A stretch of DNA of 64,000 nt from Olivibacter oleidegradans (lineage in GTDB: Bacteria > Bacteroidota > Bacteroidia > Sphingobacteriales > Sphingobacteriaceae). A model generated the notes under the pieces. The model did not search any database, had not been told where the DNA came from, and saw nothing but the letters and a program-made list of their open reading frames with translations. The stretch covers positions 2,108,001 to 2,172,000 of the forward strand of contig NZ_JBHLWO010000001.1 of NCBI RefSeq assembly GCF_042432805.1, in the 5' to 3' direction. Position numbers and translations under genes: made by a program. How positions within the stretch are numbered: position 1 is the first letter of the stretch; each line of letters begins with the position of its first letter. Of the stretch, positions 53,195 to 61,440 are shown piece after piece.

Positions 53195-54271
53195 ATGAGT
53201 AAGTTTATTAATCTACATAATTCAATGAAAAGATTATTAATTTTTTGCATGGTTTTTATTTTTGCCTGCTGCAAAGAAGATAAACAAGCTTTTTTACAGA
53301 AAAGCACCACCATGTCAGCTCAAGCTAAAGGAGTGACGGAAGCGGTTACTGACGACTGGATATGGGCCGGTAATCAGGCTACTAATAAAATTGAAATCTA
53401 TGATCCGGGGGTCGAAGACTGGAATAGCTCCACTGCGCTGAAATGGTCGTGGAAACCGGAGGCAGCTAAAGGCTATTCTCAATATGCGCTAGACAATTGG
53501 GGGCTGCCGACAGATTTCAAAGTCCGCACTGTTAACGTATGGGGAGGAAACCATTTAGTTGCTTCCTGTTCAAATGGTTTAGTTACGATTGCTTCTTATC
53601 CTGGGGGGATAAAGAAATGGGCATATAATCTCGGATTTAATCCGCATGGTGTAGAATTGTTACCAAATGGAAACATCGCCGTTGCTGCTACAGATAAAGA
53701 TTCGGTATTGCTTTTCGCCTCTTCAGTTGGAACGGACAATTTGGCCCATGCAGCCATTCGGCTTAATAAAGCGCATGCCGTTTTATATGATCCGGTGGAG
53801 CATATTCTTTGGGCAACCGGTAATGATTTTGTGATGGCCATGCAGGTAGGCGGAACAGATGCCGCTCCTACCTTGACGGAAATCCCTGAAAGACGGGGGC
53901 GTTTGAACACAACCAGCAGTGCTAATCCCTATGGGCATGATCTATCCCGAGACCTAAATGATCCTAATATATTATGGGTGAGCACCAATGGGGGCGTTTA
54001 TCGCTTTGATAAAACAACAAAAGCGTTTACGGACGCTCCTAATCTGCTTAACAAGACTTTTGTGAAAGGCATCAGCCGACAGCAGTCCGGTCTATTTGTA
54101 CTTACACGTCCAGATTCGGAGAAGACAACCGAGCTACCCGATCCTGTTACCAGTCCAACTTGGTGTACACGCTATGTGGATATTTATTCCAGCGATGGCT
54201 ACTTTCAATATTATCGGACAAAGAACGGTGCAAAGTTTTACAAGGCGAAAATTTTTCGTACGCCCTATTGA
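53195..54271 (+). CDS. DUF6528 family lipoprotein (predicted beta-propeller)
   Basis: A 358-residue protein with a lipoprotein-like signal (MKRLLIFCMVFIFACCKEDK). Translation could begin at 53195 or at the internal ATG 53225, directly before that signal. The body contains propeller-like repeats (DDWIWAGNQATNKIEIYDPG; NVWGGNHLVASCSNGLVTIA; FNPHGVELLPNGNIAVAATD; AHAVLYDPVEHILWATGNDF; DPNILWVSTNGGVYRFDKTT), about six blades. This matches DUF6528, found next to SusC/D systems. It is the last gene of the operon and probably sits on the cell surface as an accessory binding protein. No catalytic residues are recognisable. Confidence 0.72.
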   Translation: MSKFINLHNSMKRLLIFCMVFIFACCKEDKQAFLQKSTTMSAQAKGVTEAVTDDWIWAGNQATNKIEIYDPGVEDWNSSTALKWSWKPEAAKGYSQYALDNWGLPTDFKVRTVNVWGGNHLVASCSNGLVTIASYPGGIKKWAYNLGFNPHGVELLPNGNIAVAATDKDSVLLFASSVGTDNLAHAAIRLNKAHAVLYDPVEHILWATGNDFVMAMQVGGTDAAPTLTEIPERRGRLNTTSSANPYGHDLSRDLNDPNILWVSTNGGVYRFDKTTKAFTDAPNLLNKTFVKGISRQQSGLFVLTRPDSEKTTELPDPVTSPTWCTRYVDIYSSDGYFQYYRTKNGAKFYKAKIFRTPY

Positions 54272-54353
54272 AAAGGAACGTAAAGAATCACCGGAAAATA
54301 AAAAAGGTGTTTATCAGGATCAAATGAATAGTCTATCTCAGATGGATATAAGC

Positions 54354-54382
54354 AACAAACCCCTCGTAAAGAGGGGTTTGTT
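54354..54382. terminator. Bidirectional terminator between the SusC/D operon and tRNA-Met
   Basis: A perfect 12-bp stem AACAAACCCCTC/GAGGGGTTTGTT with a 5-nt loop, immediately beyond the 3' end of the tRNA on the minus strand. It is followed by TTG and T-rich sequence on both sides. Confidence 0.85.
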
Positions 54383-54385
54383 TTG

Positions 54386-54459
54386 TGCTCCCACCTGGGC
54401 TCGAACCAGGGACCAAAAGATTATGAGTCTTCTACTCTAACCAACTGAGCTATAGGAGC
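54386..54459 (-). tRNA. tRNA with anticodon CAU (tRNA-Met, or Ile2)
   Basis: A 74-nt cloverleaf on the minus strand. The acceptor is GCTCCTA pairing with TGGGAGC (one G-U), the D-arm has TAGCTCAGTTGGTTAGAGTA, the anticodon loop is CTCATAA and the T-arm CCTGGTTCGAGCCCAGG. CCA is not encoded. The first acceptor pair is G-C with an A discriminator, so it is an elongator-type Met or a lysidine-modified Ile2; it lacks the C-A mismatch of the initiator. Confidence 0.88.
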
Positions 54460-54522
54460 GGCAACCATTGCTGATTTGCGAGTGCAATTTTACATATTTG
54501 TAGGCACATTTTAAAATTAATT

Positions 54523-55155
54523 ATGCAAAATATTGAAAATATTATCTTCGATTACGGCAATGTAATCTTCATGATCGACTTCGCTAAGGCGCATAAAGCC
54601 TTTACCGATTTGGGTGTCAAGGGAGTAGAAAAAGTGTTTGCGCATACCGAACAAAATGCTTTATTTGATGATTTTGATATGGGAAGAGTTTCTGCCGCGC
54701 AATTTAGAGATGGGATACGTGAAGTTACGGGAAAAGCTGACTTAACAGACCAACAAATTGATAATGCATGGAACTCCTTGTTAATCGGTGTACCTAAAGG
54801 CAGACACGAATTATTATGGCAACTAAAAGATCGATACAACACCTTTTTACTTAGTAATAACAATGAAATCCACTATCAATCCATTATGGAGTACCTGAAA
54901 AAAGAACATGCCTTGGAAGATAACAGCAGCTTTTTTATCAAAGATTATTACTCTCATTTATTAGGCATGAGAAAGCCAAATTCGAATATTTTTGAATTTG
55001 TTTTGCAGACACACCAGCTCGAGCCGGAAAAGACATTATTTATTGATGATAGCCCCCAGCATCTTGTTACAGCCAAAAAGCTGGGAATACAGACGGAATT
55101 ATTGACCGCTCCTGATACCTTAGAACTCTTGGTTCAACGGCGAAAGCTTCTTTGA
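54523..55155 (+). CDS. HAD family hydrolase (YihX-like)
   Basis: A 210-residue protein of HAD subfamily IA. The nucleophile Asp10 is in IIFDYGNVIFMIDF. The second acid of the usual DxD motif is replaced by Gly, as in the YihX group. Motif II is LLSNNNEIHY, and the C-terminal acidic motif is LFIDDSPQHLVTAKKLGI. YihX hydrolyses alpha-glucose-1-phosphate, but substrates vary widely, so none is claimed here. It is followed by a shared terminator, and the proline dehydrogenase gene converges on it. Confidence 0.88.
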   Translation: MQNIENIIFDYGNVIFMIDFAKAHKAFTDLGVKGVEKVFAHTEQNALFDDFDMGRVSAAQFRDGIREVTGKADLTDQQIDNAWNSLLIGVPKGRHELLWQLKDRYNTFLLSNNNEIHYQSIMEYLKKEHALEDNSSFFIKDYYSHLLGMRKPNSNIFEFVLQTHQLEPEKTLFIDDSPQHLVTAKKLGIQTELLTAPDTLELLVQRRKLL

Positions 55156-55157
55156 AA

Positions 55158-55183
55158 AATAGCCGATGGTCTCATCGGCTATT
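55158..55183. terminator. Bidirectional terminator between HAD and proline dehydrogenase genes
   Basis: An 11-bp perfect stem AATAGCCGATG/CATCGGCTATT with a GTCT loop, a T7 run on the plus side and A5 on the other. The right arm overlaps the stop codon of the proline dehydrogenase gene. Confidence 0.85.
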
Positions 55184-56384
55184 TTTTTCTGCGATTTTTT
55201 TCTTTTATGATAAGGCTCAGTTCGCGGCCTGTTTGTCCGGCAACAGAGGTATTCTCTTGCGCTCTTCTAAAGAGGTAGGGCATTACCGCTTTTACCGGCC
55301 CGTAAGGCATATACTTTGCCACATTGTATCCGGCAGCGGATAAATTAAAGCTAAGATTGTCACTCATGCCCAATAATTGGGCAAAATAGACTCGGCGATC
55401 ACCTCTCGCTATTCCTCTTTTATCTAATTCCGTTGCTAGGAGGTAACTGCTGGCCTCGTTATGCGTGCCAGCCATAAAACCTATTCGATCAAGGTTGTCC
55501 AAACAAAAATGGATAGCCTCATTATAATCACGATCAGCGGCTTCTTTATTTGGTTGTATGGGGGATGGATAGCCCCTTTCTTCAGCTCGCTTTCGTTCAA
55601 TTTCCATATAGGCGCCACGCACTAACTTAGCCCCAACATAAAAATTATCAGTTTGAGCTAAGTAGACATCTGCCTTTAAAGCAGCCAAAATATCGTGGCG
55701 GTAAAGCTGATAGGTGTTGTATACGATTGCTTTTTCCGTATTGTATTTTCGCATCATGTCTCTAGCCAAGTCATCAATGGTATCCTGTATCCATGAATGT
55801 TCGGCATCGACTAACACGGCAACGCCTGCTTGATGTGCAAATGCACATATTTTTTCCACCCGGTTTTTTACACGTGCAAATTCAGCCGCTTCTGTTTCCG
55901 TCAATGGTTCGCCTGTATTTACCTTTGCCAGCAAATCAAAGCGGCCCAGGCCCGTTACTTTAAAAACGGAAAACGGAATGTTTGTATCCTTTTTAGCGCG
56001 CTCGATCGTGCGAATGGTCTCAGCCAACACGTGATCAAAAGCTTGTTCACTTTCTTCACCCTCTACCGAATAGTCGAGGATGGTTCCAACGTGTTGAGAA
56101 GCCAATTGTTGAATGGTTTTTTCGCAGCCTTCAATTGTTTCTCCGCCACAGAAATGTTCAAATATCGTTTTCTTGATGAGACTTGTAATAGGTAGGCCGA
56201 TATTAAGCGCAAAGTTCGTTACCGGAGGACCTACTTTAGTCAAAAAATTACTGGAAATAATTTTAAACAGCCAATAAGCTCTGTTTAATTCGGCATTGCT
56301 TTTACTGCGAAAAGCGATTTCAGTGTTGTCGAAAGTAAGATCACTCGCGGCAACAGATTGTGGTTCTTTTGATGGCGAAATCAT
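55179..56384 (-). CDS. Proline dehydrogenase
   Basis: A 401-residue FAD enzyme that oxidises proline to pyrroline-5-carboxylate and passes electrons to quinone. The blocks GVAVLVDAEHSWIQDTIDDL, VYNTYQLYRHDILAALKADV, KLVRGAYMEIERKRA and FMAGTHNEASSYLLATELDK match the PutA/PRODH barrel, including the conserved Tyr/Arg residues near the end (GDRRVYFAQLLGMSDNLSFN). It is the monofunctional form: no P5C dehydrogenase is fused. The gene is monocistronic and its terminator overlaps the stop codon. The divergent S4-domain gene starts about 90 nt upstream. Confidence 0.93.
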   Translation of the reverse strand: MISPSKEPQSVAASDLTFDNTEIAFRSKSNAELNRAYWLFKIISSNFLTKVGPPVTNFALNIGLPITSLIKKTIFEHFCGGETIEGCEKTIQQLASQHVGTILDYSVEGEESEQAFDHVLAETIRTIERAKKDTNIPFSVFKVTGLGRFDLLAKVNTGEPLTETEAAEFARVKNRVEKICAFAHQAGVAVLVDAEHSWIQDTIDDLARDMMRKYNTEKAIVYNTYQLYRHDILAALKADVYLAQTDNFYVGAKLVRGAYMEIERKRAEERGYPSPIQPNKEAADRDYNEAIHFCLDNLDRIGFMAGTHNEASSYLLATELDKRGIARGDRRVYFAQLLGMSDNLSFNLSAAGYNVAKYMPYGPVKAVMPYLFRRAQENTSVAGQTGRELSLIIKEKNRRKK

Positions 56385-56475
56385 GGAGCAAACTTAGAGA
56401 AAAAATCGATGGCTTAATAGCAGAAAATGTTATTTTCGTTTGCTTTCATCTAAGAATTTTATGTAGGTTTGGTTT

Positions 56476-56682
56476 ATGATAAATTTTACGCTTGATAGTG
56501 AATATATCCATCTTATTCAATTGCTAAAGGCTGTCAATGTAGTGGAGAACGGTGGAGAAGCACAAGCTGTTGTAAGTGAGGGGCTCGTGAGCTGTAATGG
56601 CGTCACGGAGTTCAGGAAGCGCTATAAAGTTAGAAAGGGTGATGTCATTGAGTTTTTACAATATAAAATAGTGGTTGACTAG
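56476..56682 (+). CDS. Small S4-domain RNA-binding protein (YbcJ-like)
   Basis: A 68-residue single S4 domain (YIHLIQLLKAVNVVENGGEA, QAVVSEGLVSCNGVTEFRKR, YKVRKGDVIEF). These bind structured RNA; YbcJ of E. coli is a ribosome-associated example. Here it is followed after ~65 nt by aroB, with a short spacer of GATATCGGCTGATTTCTGAG-type filler words. Its RNA target is unknown. Confidence 0.85.
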   Translation: MINFTLDSEYIHLIQLLKAVNVVENGGEAQAVVSEGLVSCNGVTEFRKRYKVRKGDVIEFLQYKIVVD

Positions 56683-56747
56683 TTATCTGCCGTCAGAAAT
56701 CGGATATCGGCTGATTTCTGAGAGCTGAAAGCTGAGAGCTAATAAGC

Positions 56748-57815
56748 ATGATCAAAGAAATAAAAAGTAATACTTATTCCGTATATTTTGAGAGACAGTT
56801 CAACGCTTTGCGCGAATTTTTAAATAAAAACACTTATTCCAAAATTTTTATCTTAACCGATCGTAATACCAGCGAGCACTGCTTGCCCGTGTTTACATCA
56901 TCGATGCCGGAATTAACGGCATACGATTTAATAGAAATTGATCCTGGAGAAGAGAATAAAAATATTGATTTCTGTATCGGTATCTGGAAAATGCTCTTGG
57001 ATTTTGGTGCTGACAGAAAGAGCTTACTCATTAATCTGGGGGGAGGGGTTATAACGGATATCGGTGGTTTCGCTGCGTCGACCTTTAAACGAGGAATTGA
57101 TTTTATTCAAATACCTACAACCTTATTATCGCAAGTCGATGCCTCGGTAGGGGGGAAGACCGGAATTGATATGGATGGGGTAAAAAATATTATCGGCACG
57201 TTCACACAGCCAAAAGCGGTACTTATTAATAGCGACTTCTTAGCTACTTTAGACGAACGGCAAATGGTTTCTGGCTTTGCTGAAATGATAAAACATGGGT
57301 TGATCTATGACCAGGGTTATTTTGGAGAGTTACAAAGAGTTGATTTAAAAGAATTGAATGAGGATTATATTTACCGTTCGGTTGTCATAAAAAATGATGT
57401 TGTTACAAAGGATCCAACGGAAAAAGGACTTCGAAAGATTTTAAATTTTGGGCATACAATTGGACATGCGGTTGAAAGTTATTCTTTAGCAAACGACTCT
57501 TTTCCTTTGCTTCATGGGGAAGCAATTGCAGTAGGCATGATCTGTGAAGCTTATTTGTCTCATCGTCATAACGGGTTGTCTCTGGAATCGTTGAACGAGA
57601 TCCGAGGCTATATCATGCATCTGTTCCCAAGCTATTCATTTGGCGAAGCAATATATGAGTTTTTATATACTTATATGCTGAATGATAAAAAGAACACCGG
57701 TGATAAAATTGGTTTTGCGCTTCTAAATAAAATAGGAAGTTGCGATTTTGACCTATATATTCAAAAAGAACAAATTTTTGAAAGCTTGGATTATTATCGT
57801 TCATTATTGAATTAA
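56748..57815 (+). CDS. aroB: 3-Dehydroquinate synthase
   Basis: Second step of the shikimate pathway, using NAD and a divalent metal. The 355-residue protein has LLINLGGGVITDIGGFAAST, FIQIPTTLLSQVDASVGGKT and FAEMIKHGLIYD. The metal ligands His/Glu lie in GHTIGHAVESYS and LLHGEAIAVGMICEAYLSH. It is downstream of the S4 gene in the same direction. The sequence following it contains an element that recurs near leuB. Confidence 0.95.
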   Translation: MIKEIKSNTYSVYFERQFNALREFLNKNTYSKIFILTDRNTSEHCLPVFTSSMPELTAYDLIEIDPGEENKNIDFCIGIWKMLLDFGADRKSLLINLGGGVITDIGGFAASTFKRGIDFIQIPTTLLSQVDASVGGKTGIDMDGVKNIIGTFTQPKAVLINSDFLATLDERQMVSGFAEMIKHGLIYDQGYFGELQRVDLKELNEDYIYRSVVIKNDVVTKDPTEKGLRKILNFGHTIGHAVESYSLANDSFPLLHGEAIAVGMICEAYLSHRHNGLSLESLNEIRGYIMHLFPSYSFGEAIYEFLYTYMLNDKKNTGDKIGFALLNKIGSCDFDLYIQKEQIFESLDYYRSLLN

Positions 57816-57825
57816 AAAGTCAAAA

Positions 57826-57924
57826 CCCCGAAGGGCTCATTGATACCTTAAGAAACAAACAAGATATCAATAATTAAAAAGTCAAAAGCTTGGCTCCCGA
57901 GAGGACTCGTGAGACCCCTCGGGA
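57826..57924 (+). repeat. Dispersed ~53-bp element, copy 1, with adjacent hairpin
   Basis: Positions 57826-57880 align with 61279-61331 over about 53 nt, with about five differences (GAAGGGCTCATTGAT and AGAAACAAACAAGATATCAA shared exactly). A hairpin TCCCGAGAGG/CCCCTCGGGA (57895-57904, 57915-57924, one mismatch) follows. Confidence 0.75.
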
Positions 57925-57978
57925 TGCTCTGTCTTCAAGGGATGTTTTTATTAACTGATTAATAACTTTATAAAACTT

Positions 57979-58737
57979 ATGAAACTAAAACGTTATGCAT
58001 CTATCTTCGCCCTCATTTGGGTTGCGGGTATTTGCTTTTCCTTTTGTAAATCGGAAAAGAATATCGACCATTCGCAAGTGAAACCGCTGGTACTCGTGTT
58101 TTCAAAAACCGCGGGATTTAGGCATGACTCCATTGAAAAGGGGGCGAAAACCATCGAAGAACTTGGCGAAGAGAATGGCTTTGCTACAGAACATACAGAA
58201 GATGCTTCCGTTTTTACAGAAGATAATTTGAAAAAATATAAGGCAATTGTTTTTTTAAGTACAACAGGCGATATCTTAAATGATGCACAACAAACGGCAT
58301 TTGAGCATTATATACAGCAAGGTGGAGGATTTGTGGGGGTCCATGCAGCAGCCGATACCGAGTATGATTGGCCGTGGTATAATAAATTGGTGGGAGCATG
58401 GTTTCTGAGTCACCCGAAGCAACAGGACGCAATCCTATTGGTGTTGGATAAAAATCATCCAGCTACTGAACATTTAGCAGATACTTGGCGCAGATGGGAT
58501 GAATGGTACAATTATAAAGATATAAATCCGGATACAAAAGTATTAATGAAACTGGATGAAACCAGCTATGAAGGTGGTAAAAATGGAGATAATCATCCTA
58601 TTGCCTGGTATCATAACTATGATGGTGGAAGAGCTTTCTATACAGGCTTGGGACACACGAAAGAAAGTTATGATGAGGTGGATTTTCGGAAACATCTCTT
58701 GGGCGGCATTGTTTATGCAATGGGTATTAGTAAGTAG
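57979..58737 (+). CDS. ThuA-like exported protein
   Basis: A 252-residue protein with an N-terminal signal containing a cysteine (SIFALIWVAGICFSFCKSEK), possibly a lipoprotein. A ThuA-like glutamine-amidotransferase fold follows (VLVFSKTAGFRHDSIEKGAK; FLSTTGDILNDAQQTAFEHY; GGGFVGVHAAADTEYDWPWY; WYHNYDGGRAFYTGLGHTKE). ThuA is linked to trehalose use in rhizobia, and many Bacteroidota have secreted members next to glycoside metabolism genes. No such context is seen here, and no activity is claimed. Confidence 0.85.
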   Translation: MKLKRYASIFALIWVAGICFSFCKSEKNIDHSQVKPLVLVFSKTAGFRHDSIEKGAKTIEELGEENGFATEHTEDASVFTEDNLKKYKAIVFLSTTGDILNDAQQTAFEHYIQQGGGFVGVHAAADTEYDWPWYNKLVGAWFLSHPKQQDAILLVLDKNHPATEHLADTWRRWDEWYNYKDINPDTKVLMKLDETSYEGGKNGDNHPIAWYHNYDGGRAFYTGLGHTKESYDEVDFRKHLLGGIVYAMGISK

Positions 58738-58858
58738 TTGAGTAGGGAAATCGTTGAGTGGGGAAATCGTTGAGTAGTTGAGTAGGGAAATAGTTAAGTA
58801 ATTAAATAGTCGTTAAACTACTCAACCACTTAACTACTCAACTATTCTACAACTCAAC
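58735..58858. repeat. Array of GTTGAGTAGGGAAATAGTT-like words between convergent genes
   Basis: The first ~70 nt contain the word in several near copies (such as GTTGAGTAGGGAAATCGTTG and GTTGAGTAGGGAAATAGTTA). The last ~45 nt hold complementary words (ACTACTCAACCACTTAACTA). The whole stretch can fold as a long hairpin between the ThuA-like and ilvA genes. It is related to sequence at 14809, 24605 and 32617. Confidence 0.7.
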
Positions 58859-58859
58859 C

Positions 58860-60098
58860 TTATATCAAATACTCAAACAAAGTCTGGTCGGTATTAACTT
58901 CTTTGAAATCAAAACGATGTTGACGCATGCGGCTCAACAAAGCATCATAATCTTCTGCTTTATGAAGTTCGATACCTACAAGTGCAGGTCCTCTTTCGCG
59001 CTCTGTTTTCTTGATGAATTCAAAACGGGTGATGTCATCATGAGGTCCCAATACTTCGTTTACAAACAGCTTCAATGCACCGGGACGTTGCGGAAAACGA
59101 ACGATGAAGTAATGTTTGAGGCCTTCGTATAAAAGGGATAACTCTTTTATTTCTGCCATCCGATCGATATCATTGTTGCCTCCGCTAATGATACAGACCA
59201 CTGTTTTGCCTTTTATATCTTCTTTACAGAAATCCAAAGCTGCTACTGAAAGCGCTCCTGCAGGCTCTACAACAATGGCGTCTTCATTGTAAAGTTTCAA
59301 AATGTTCGTACATACTTTTCCTTCTGGAACCAATATTACTTTTTCTAGGATCTCCTTACAGAGCGGAAATGTCAACTCACCAATCCGTTTAACAGCAGCG
59401 CCATCTACAAAGCGATTGATTTCACTGAGTGTTACGGGTTGCTCCGCTTTTAATGCTTCCGTCATGGAAGGGGCACCGGCTGGCTCCACACCTAAGATTT
59501 TGATGGCAGGATTTTCACTTTTTAAATAATTTCCAACTCCCGCGGCAAGGCCTCCTCCTCCAATCGGTATAACTACAATATCGATATCAGGCTGATCTTC
59601 CAAAATTTCGACCCCCACGGTGCCTTGTCCTTCGATAACGCGATAGTCATCGAACGGAGGAATAAAGGTCATGTTATTGGCGGCAGTGTAGGCGAGGGCC
59701 TCTTTTAAACAATCGTCAAACGTATCACCTACGAGCACAATTTCGATCTGTCCATTCCCAAACATGGTCGTTTGCGTTACCTTCTGTTTTGGAGTGATTT
59801 CCGGCATAAAAACCACCCCTTTCACGCTTAACTTATTACAAGAGTAGGCAAAGCCCTGCGCATGGTTACCCGCACTGGCGCATACGACGCCCCGTTTAAG
59901 TTGGTCATCACTTAGCGAACTTACCATATTATAAGCCCCGCGAAGTTTATAGGATCTTACCAGTTGTAAATCCTCCCGTTTTAAATAAACGTGACAAGCA
60001 TATTTTTCCGAAAGCCTGGGGTGGTATACCAGCGGGGTGCGATTTATTACGCCGCTTAAACGGGTGGTTGCCGTTTTATAGTTTAATGTTAAATCCAT
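58860..60098 (-). CDS. ilvA: Threonine ammonia-lyase (biosynthetic)
   Basis: Deaminates threonine to 2-oxobutanoate, the first step towards isoleucine, with PLP. Lys51 (QLVRSYKLRGAYN) should bind the cofactor, and GGGGLAAGVGNYL is the phosphate loop. The C-terminal ~85 residues (HYFIVRFPQRPGALKLFVNE) form an ACT-like regulatory domain; feedback control by isoleucine is thus likely. Length 412. It is the last gene of the minus-strand leu/ilv cluster, 75 nt after leuB. Confidence 0.93.
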   Translation of the reverse strand: MDLTLNYKTATTRLSGVINRTPLVYHPRLSEKYACHVYLKREDLQLVRSYKLRGAYNMVSSLSDDQLKRGVVCASAGNHAQGFAYSCNKLSVKGVVFMPEITPKQKVTQTTMFGNGQIEIVLVGDTFDDCLKEALAYTAANNMTFIPPFDDYRVIEGQGTVGVEILEDQPDIDIVVIPIGGGGLAAGVGNYLKSENPAIKILGVEPAGAPSMTEALKAEQPVTLSEINRFVDGAAVKRIGELTFPLCKEILEKVILVPEGKVCTNILKLYNEDAIVVEPAGALSVAALDFCKEDIKGKTVVCIISGGNNDIDRMAEIKELSLLYEGLKHYFIVRFPQRPGALKLFVNEVLGPHDDITRFEFIKKTERERGPALVGIELHKAEDYDALLSRMRQHRFDFKEVNTDQTLFEYLI

Positions 60099-60173
60099 TT
60101 CATCGGTATTACTAAAAAAGATACCAGAGCAGTCAAAATAATGACAAATCTGGTATCTTTTTGAGGCAAGCGC

Positions 60174-61235
60174 TTAAATATTCGCTGCCAACCAGTCGCC
60201 AACTTCACTGGTTTTATAAGCTTTATTATTCTTTCCTGCCAAGTCTTCTGTTACAATCCCCTCGGCTAGCGATTTATTGACTACTGCTCGAATGGCTGCT
60301 GCTTCTTCTTTTAAATTAAAGGCGTCTTCGAACATCATGGCAGCTGATAATACAGTAGCAAGTGGATTAGCAATATCTTTTCCTGCAGCTTGCGGGTAAG
60401 AACCATGAATCGGTTCAAAAAGGGAGGTATGAATACCGATAGACGAAGAAGGCATTAAGCCCATAGATCCCGAGATAACGGAAGCTTCATCCGTTAAAAT
60501 ATCGCCAAATAAATTCTCTGTTATAATGACATCATACGAACTGGGCCATTGTACGAGGCGCATGGCAACGGCGTCAACGAATTCATAACTTACTTCTACT
60601 TCCGGAAAGTCCTTTTCCATATCCTGTACCGTTTCTCTCCATAAGCGAGAGCTTTCCAATACGTTGGCTTTATCTACACAGCATAGTTTTTTTCTCCTGC
60701 CCATCGCCATTTCGAAGCCCAACTTGGCAAGACGTTGAATTTCTTCACGAGTATAAGTACAGGTGTCAAACGCAGTATCGCCATTATCTTTGCGTCCTCT
60801 TTCACCAAAGTAAATACCGCCGGTCAATTCGCGTAAAATCACTAAATCAGTACCCTCAATGCGCTCTCTCTTTAACGGAGAATTATCGATTAAGGAAGGA
60901 AAGGTAAACGTAGGGCGAACATTAGCAAATAGGCCTAGTTTTTTGCGCATTTTAAGCAAGCCTTGTTCGGGACGTACCGTAGCTTTTGGATCATTGTCAA
61001 AGCGGGGGTGGCCAATCGCACCGAATAACACCGCATCCGCTGCCATACAAACCGCATGGGTTTCATCCGGGTAAGGTTCGCCGACCGCATCAATTGCCGC
61101 AGCACCTGTTAAGGCTGCTGTCCAGTTGATTTGGTGACTAAATTTCTTTGCTACTGCATTGACTACTTTTACGGCCTGGTCGATAACTTCCGGGCCAATT
61201 CCATCTCCTGCTAGAAGAGCGATATTTAAGTTCAT
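60174..61235 (-). CDS. leuB: 3-Isopropylmalate dehydrogenase
   Basis: Oxidises and decarboxylates 3-isopropylmalate with NAD in leucine synthesis. The 353-residue protein starts MNLNIALLAGDGIGPEVIDQ. It also shows the family's GGIYFGERG, and TENLFGDILTDEASVISGSM with the metal-binding Asp residues. A TTG nine codons upstream could extend the frame; the ATG at 61235 is preferred. It lies between the ilvA and leuA/cimA-like genes. The intergenic region upstream holds copy 2 of the 53-bp element. Confidence 0.95.
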   Translation of the reverse strand: MNLNIALLAGDGIGPEVIDQAVKVVNAVAKKFSHQINWTAALTGAAAIDAVGEPYPDETHAVCMAADAVLFGAIGHPRFDNDPKATVRPEQGLLKMRKKLGLFANVRPTFTFPSLIDNSPLKRERIEGTDLVILRELTGGIYFGERGRKDNGDTAFDTCTYTREEIQRLAKLGFEMAMGRRKKLCCVDKANVLESSRLWRETVQDMEKDFPEVEVSYEFVDAVAMRLVQWPSSYDVIITENLFGDILTDEASVISGSMGLMPSSSIGIHTSLFEPIHGSYPQAAGKDIANPLATVLSAAMMFEDAFNLKEEAAAIRAVVNKSLAEGIVTEDLAGKNNKAYKTSEVGDWLAANI

Positions 61236-61278
61236 AGTGTTAATTAAAAAGTAAAAATTCAAAAGTAAAAATTAAAAA

Positions 61279-61331
61279 CCCTGAAGGGCTCATTGATGCT
61301 TTAAGAAACAAACAAGATATCAATAATTAAA
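61279..61331 (+). repeat. Dispersed ~53-bp element, copy 2
   Basis: Aligns with 57826-57880 in the same orientation. It lies in the 205-nt gap between the leuA/cimA-like gene and leuB, and is flanked by AATTAAAAAGTAAAAATTCA-type A-rich sequence. A short palindrome, CTGCCTG...CAGGCAG (61390-61407), is nearby. Confidence 0.75.
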
Positions 61332-61440
61332 GAACCTGCCTCCCGTAGGGATGGTCAAAACTCCGATGGCTCTTGTCTTACTACTTATCTGCCTGCCGTC
61401 AGGCAGGTGTCTTATGTCTTGATACTTATATCTAAGCACA

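Noticed and set aside
54096..54440. 114-codon plus-strand frame running over the end of the DUF6528 gene into the tRNA
   Set aside because: It reads through the terminator and the antisense of tRNA-Met; not a gene.
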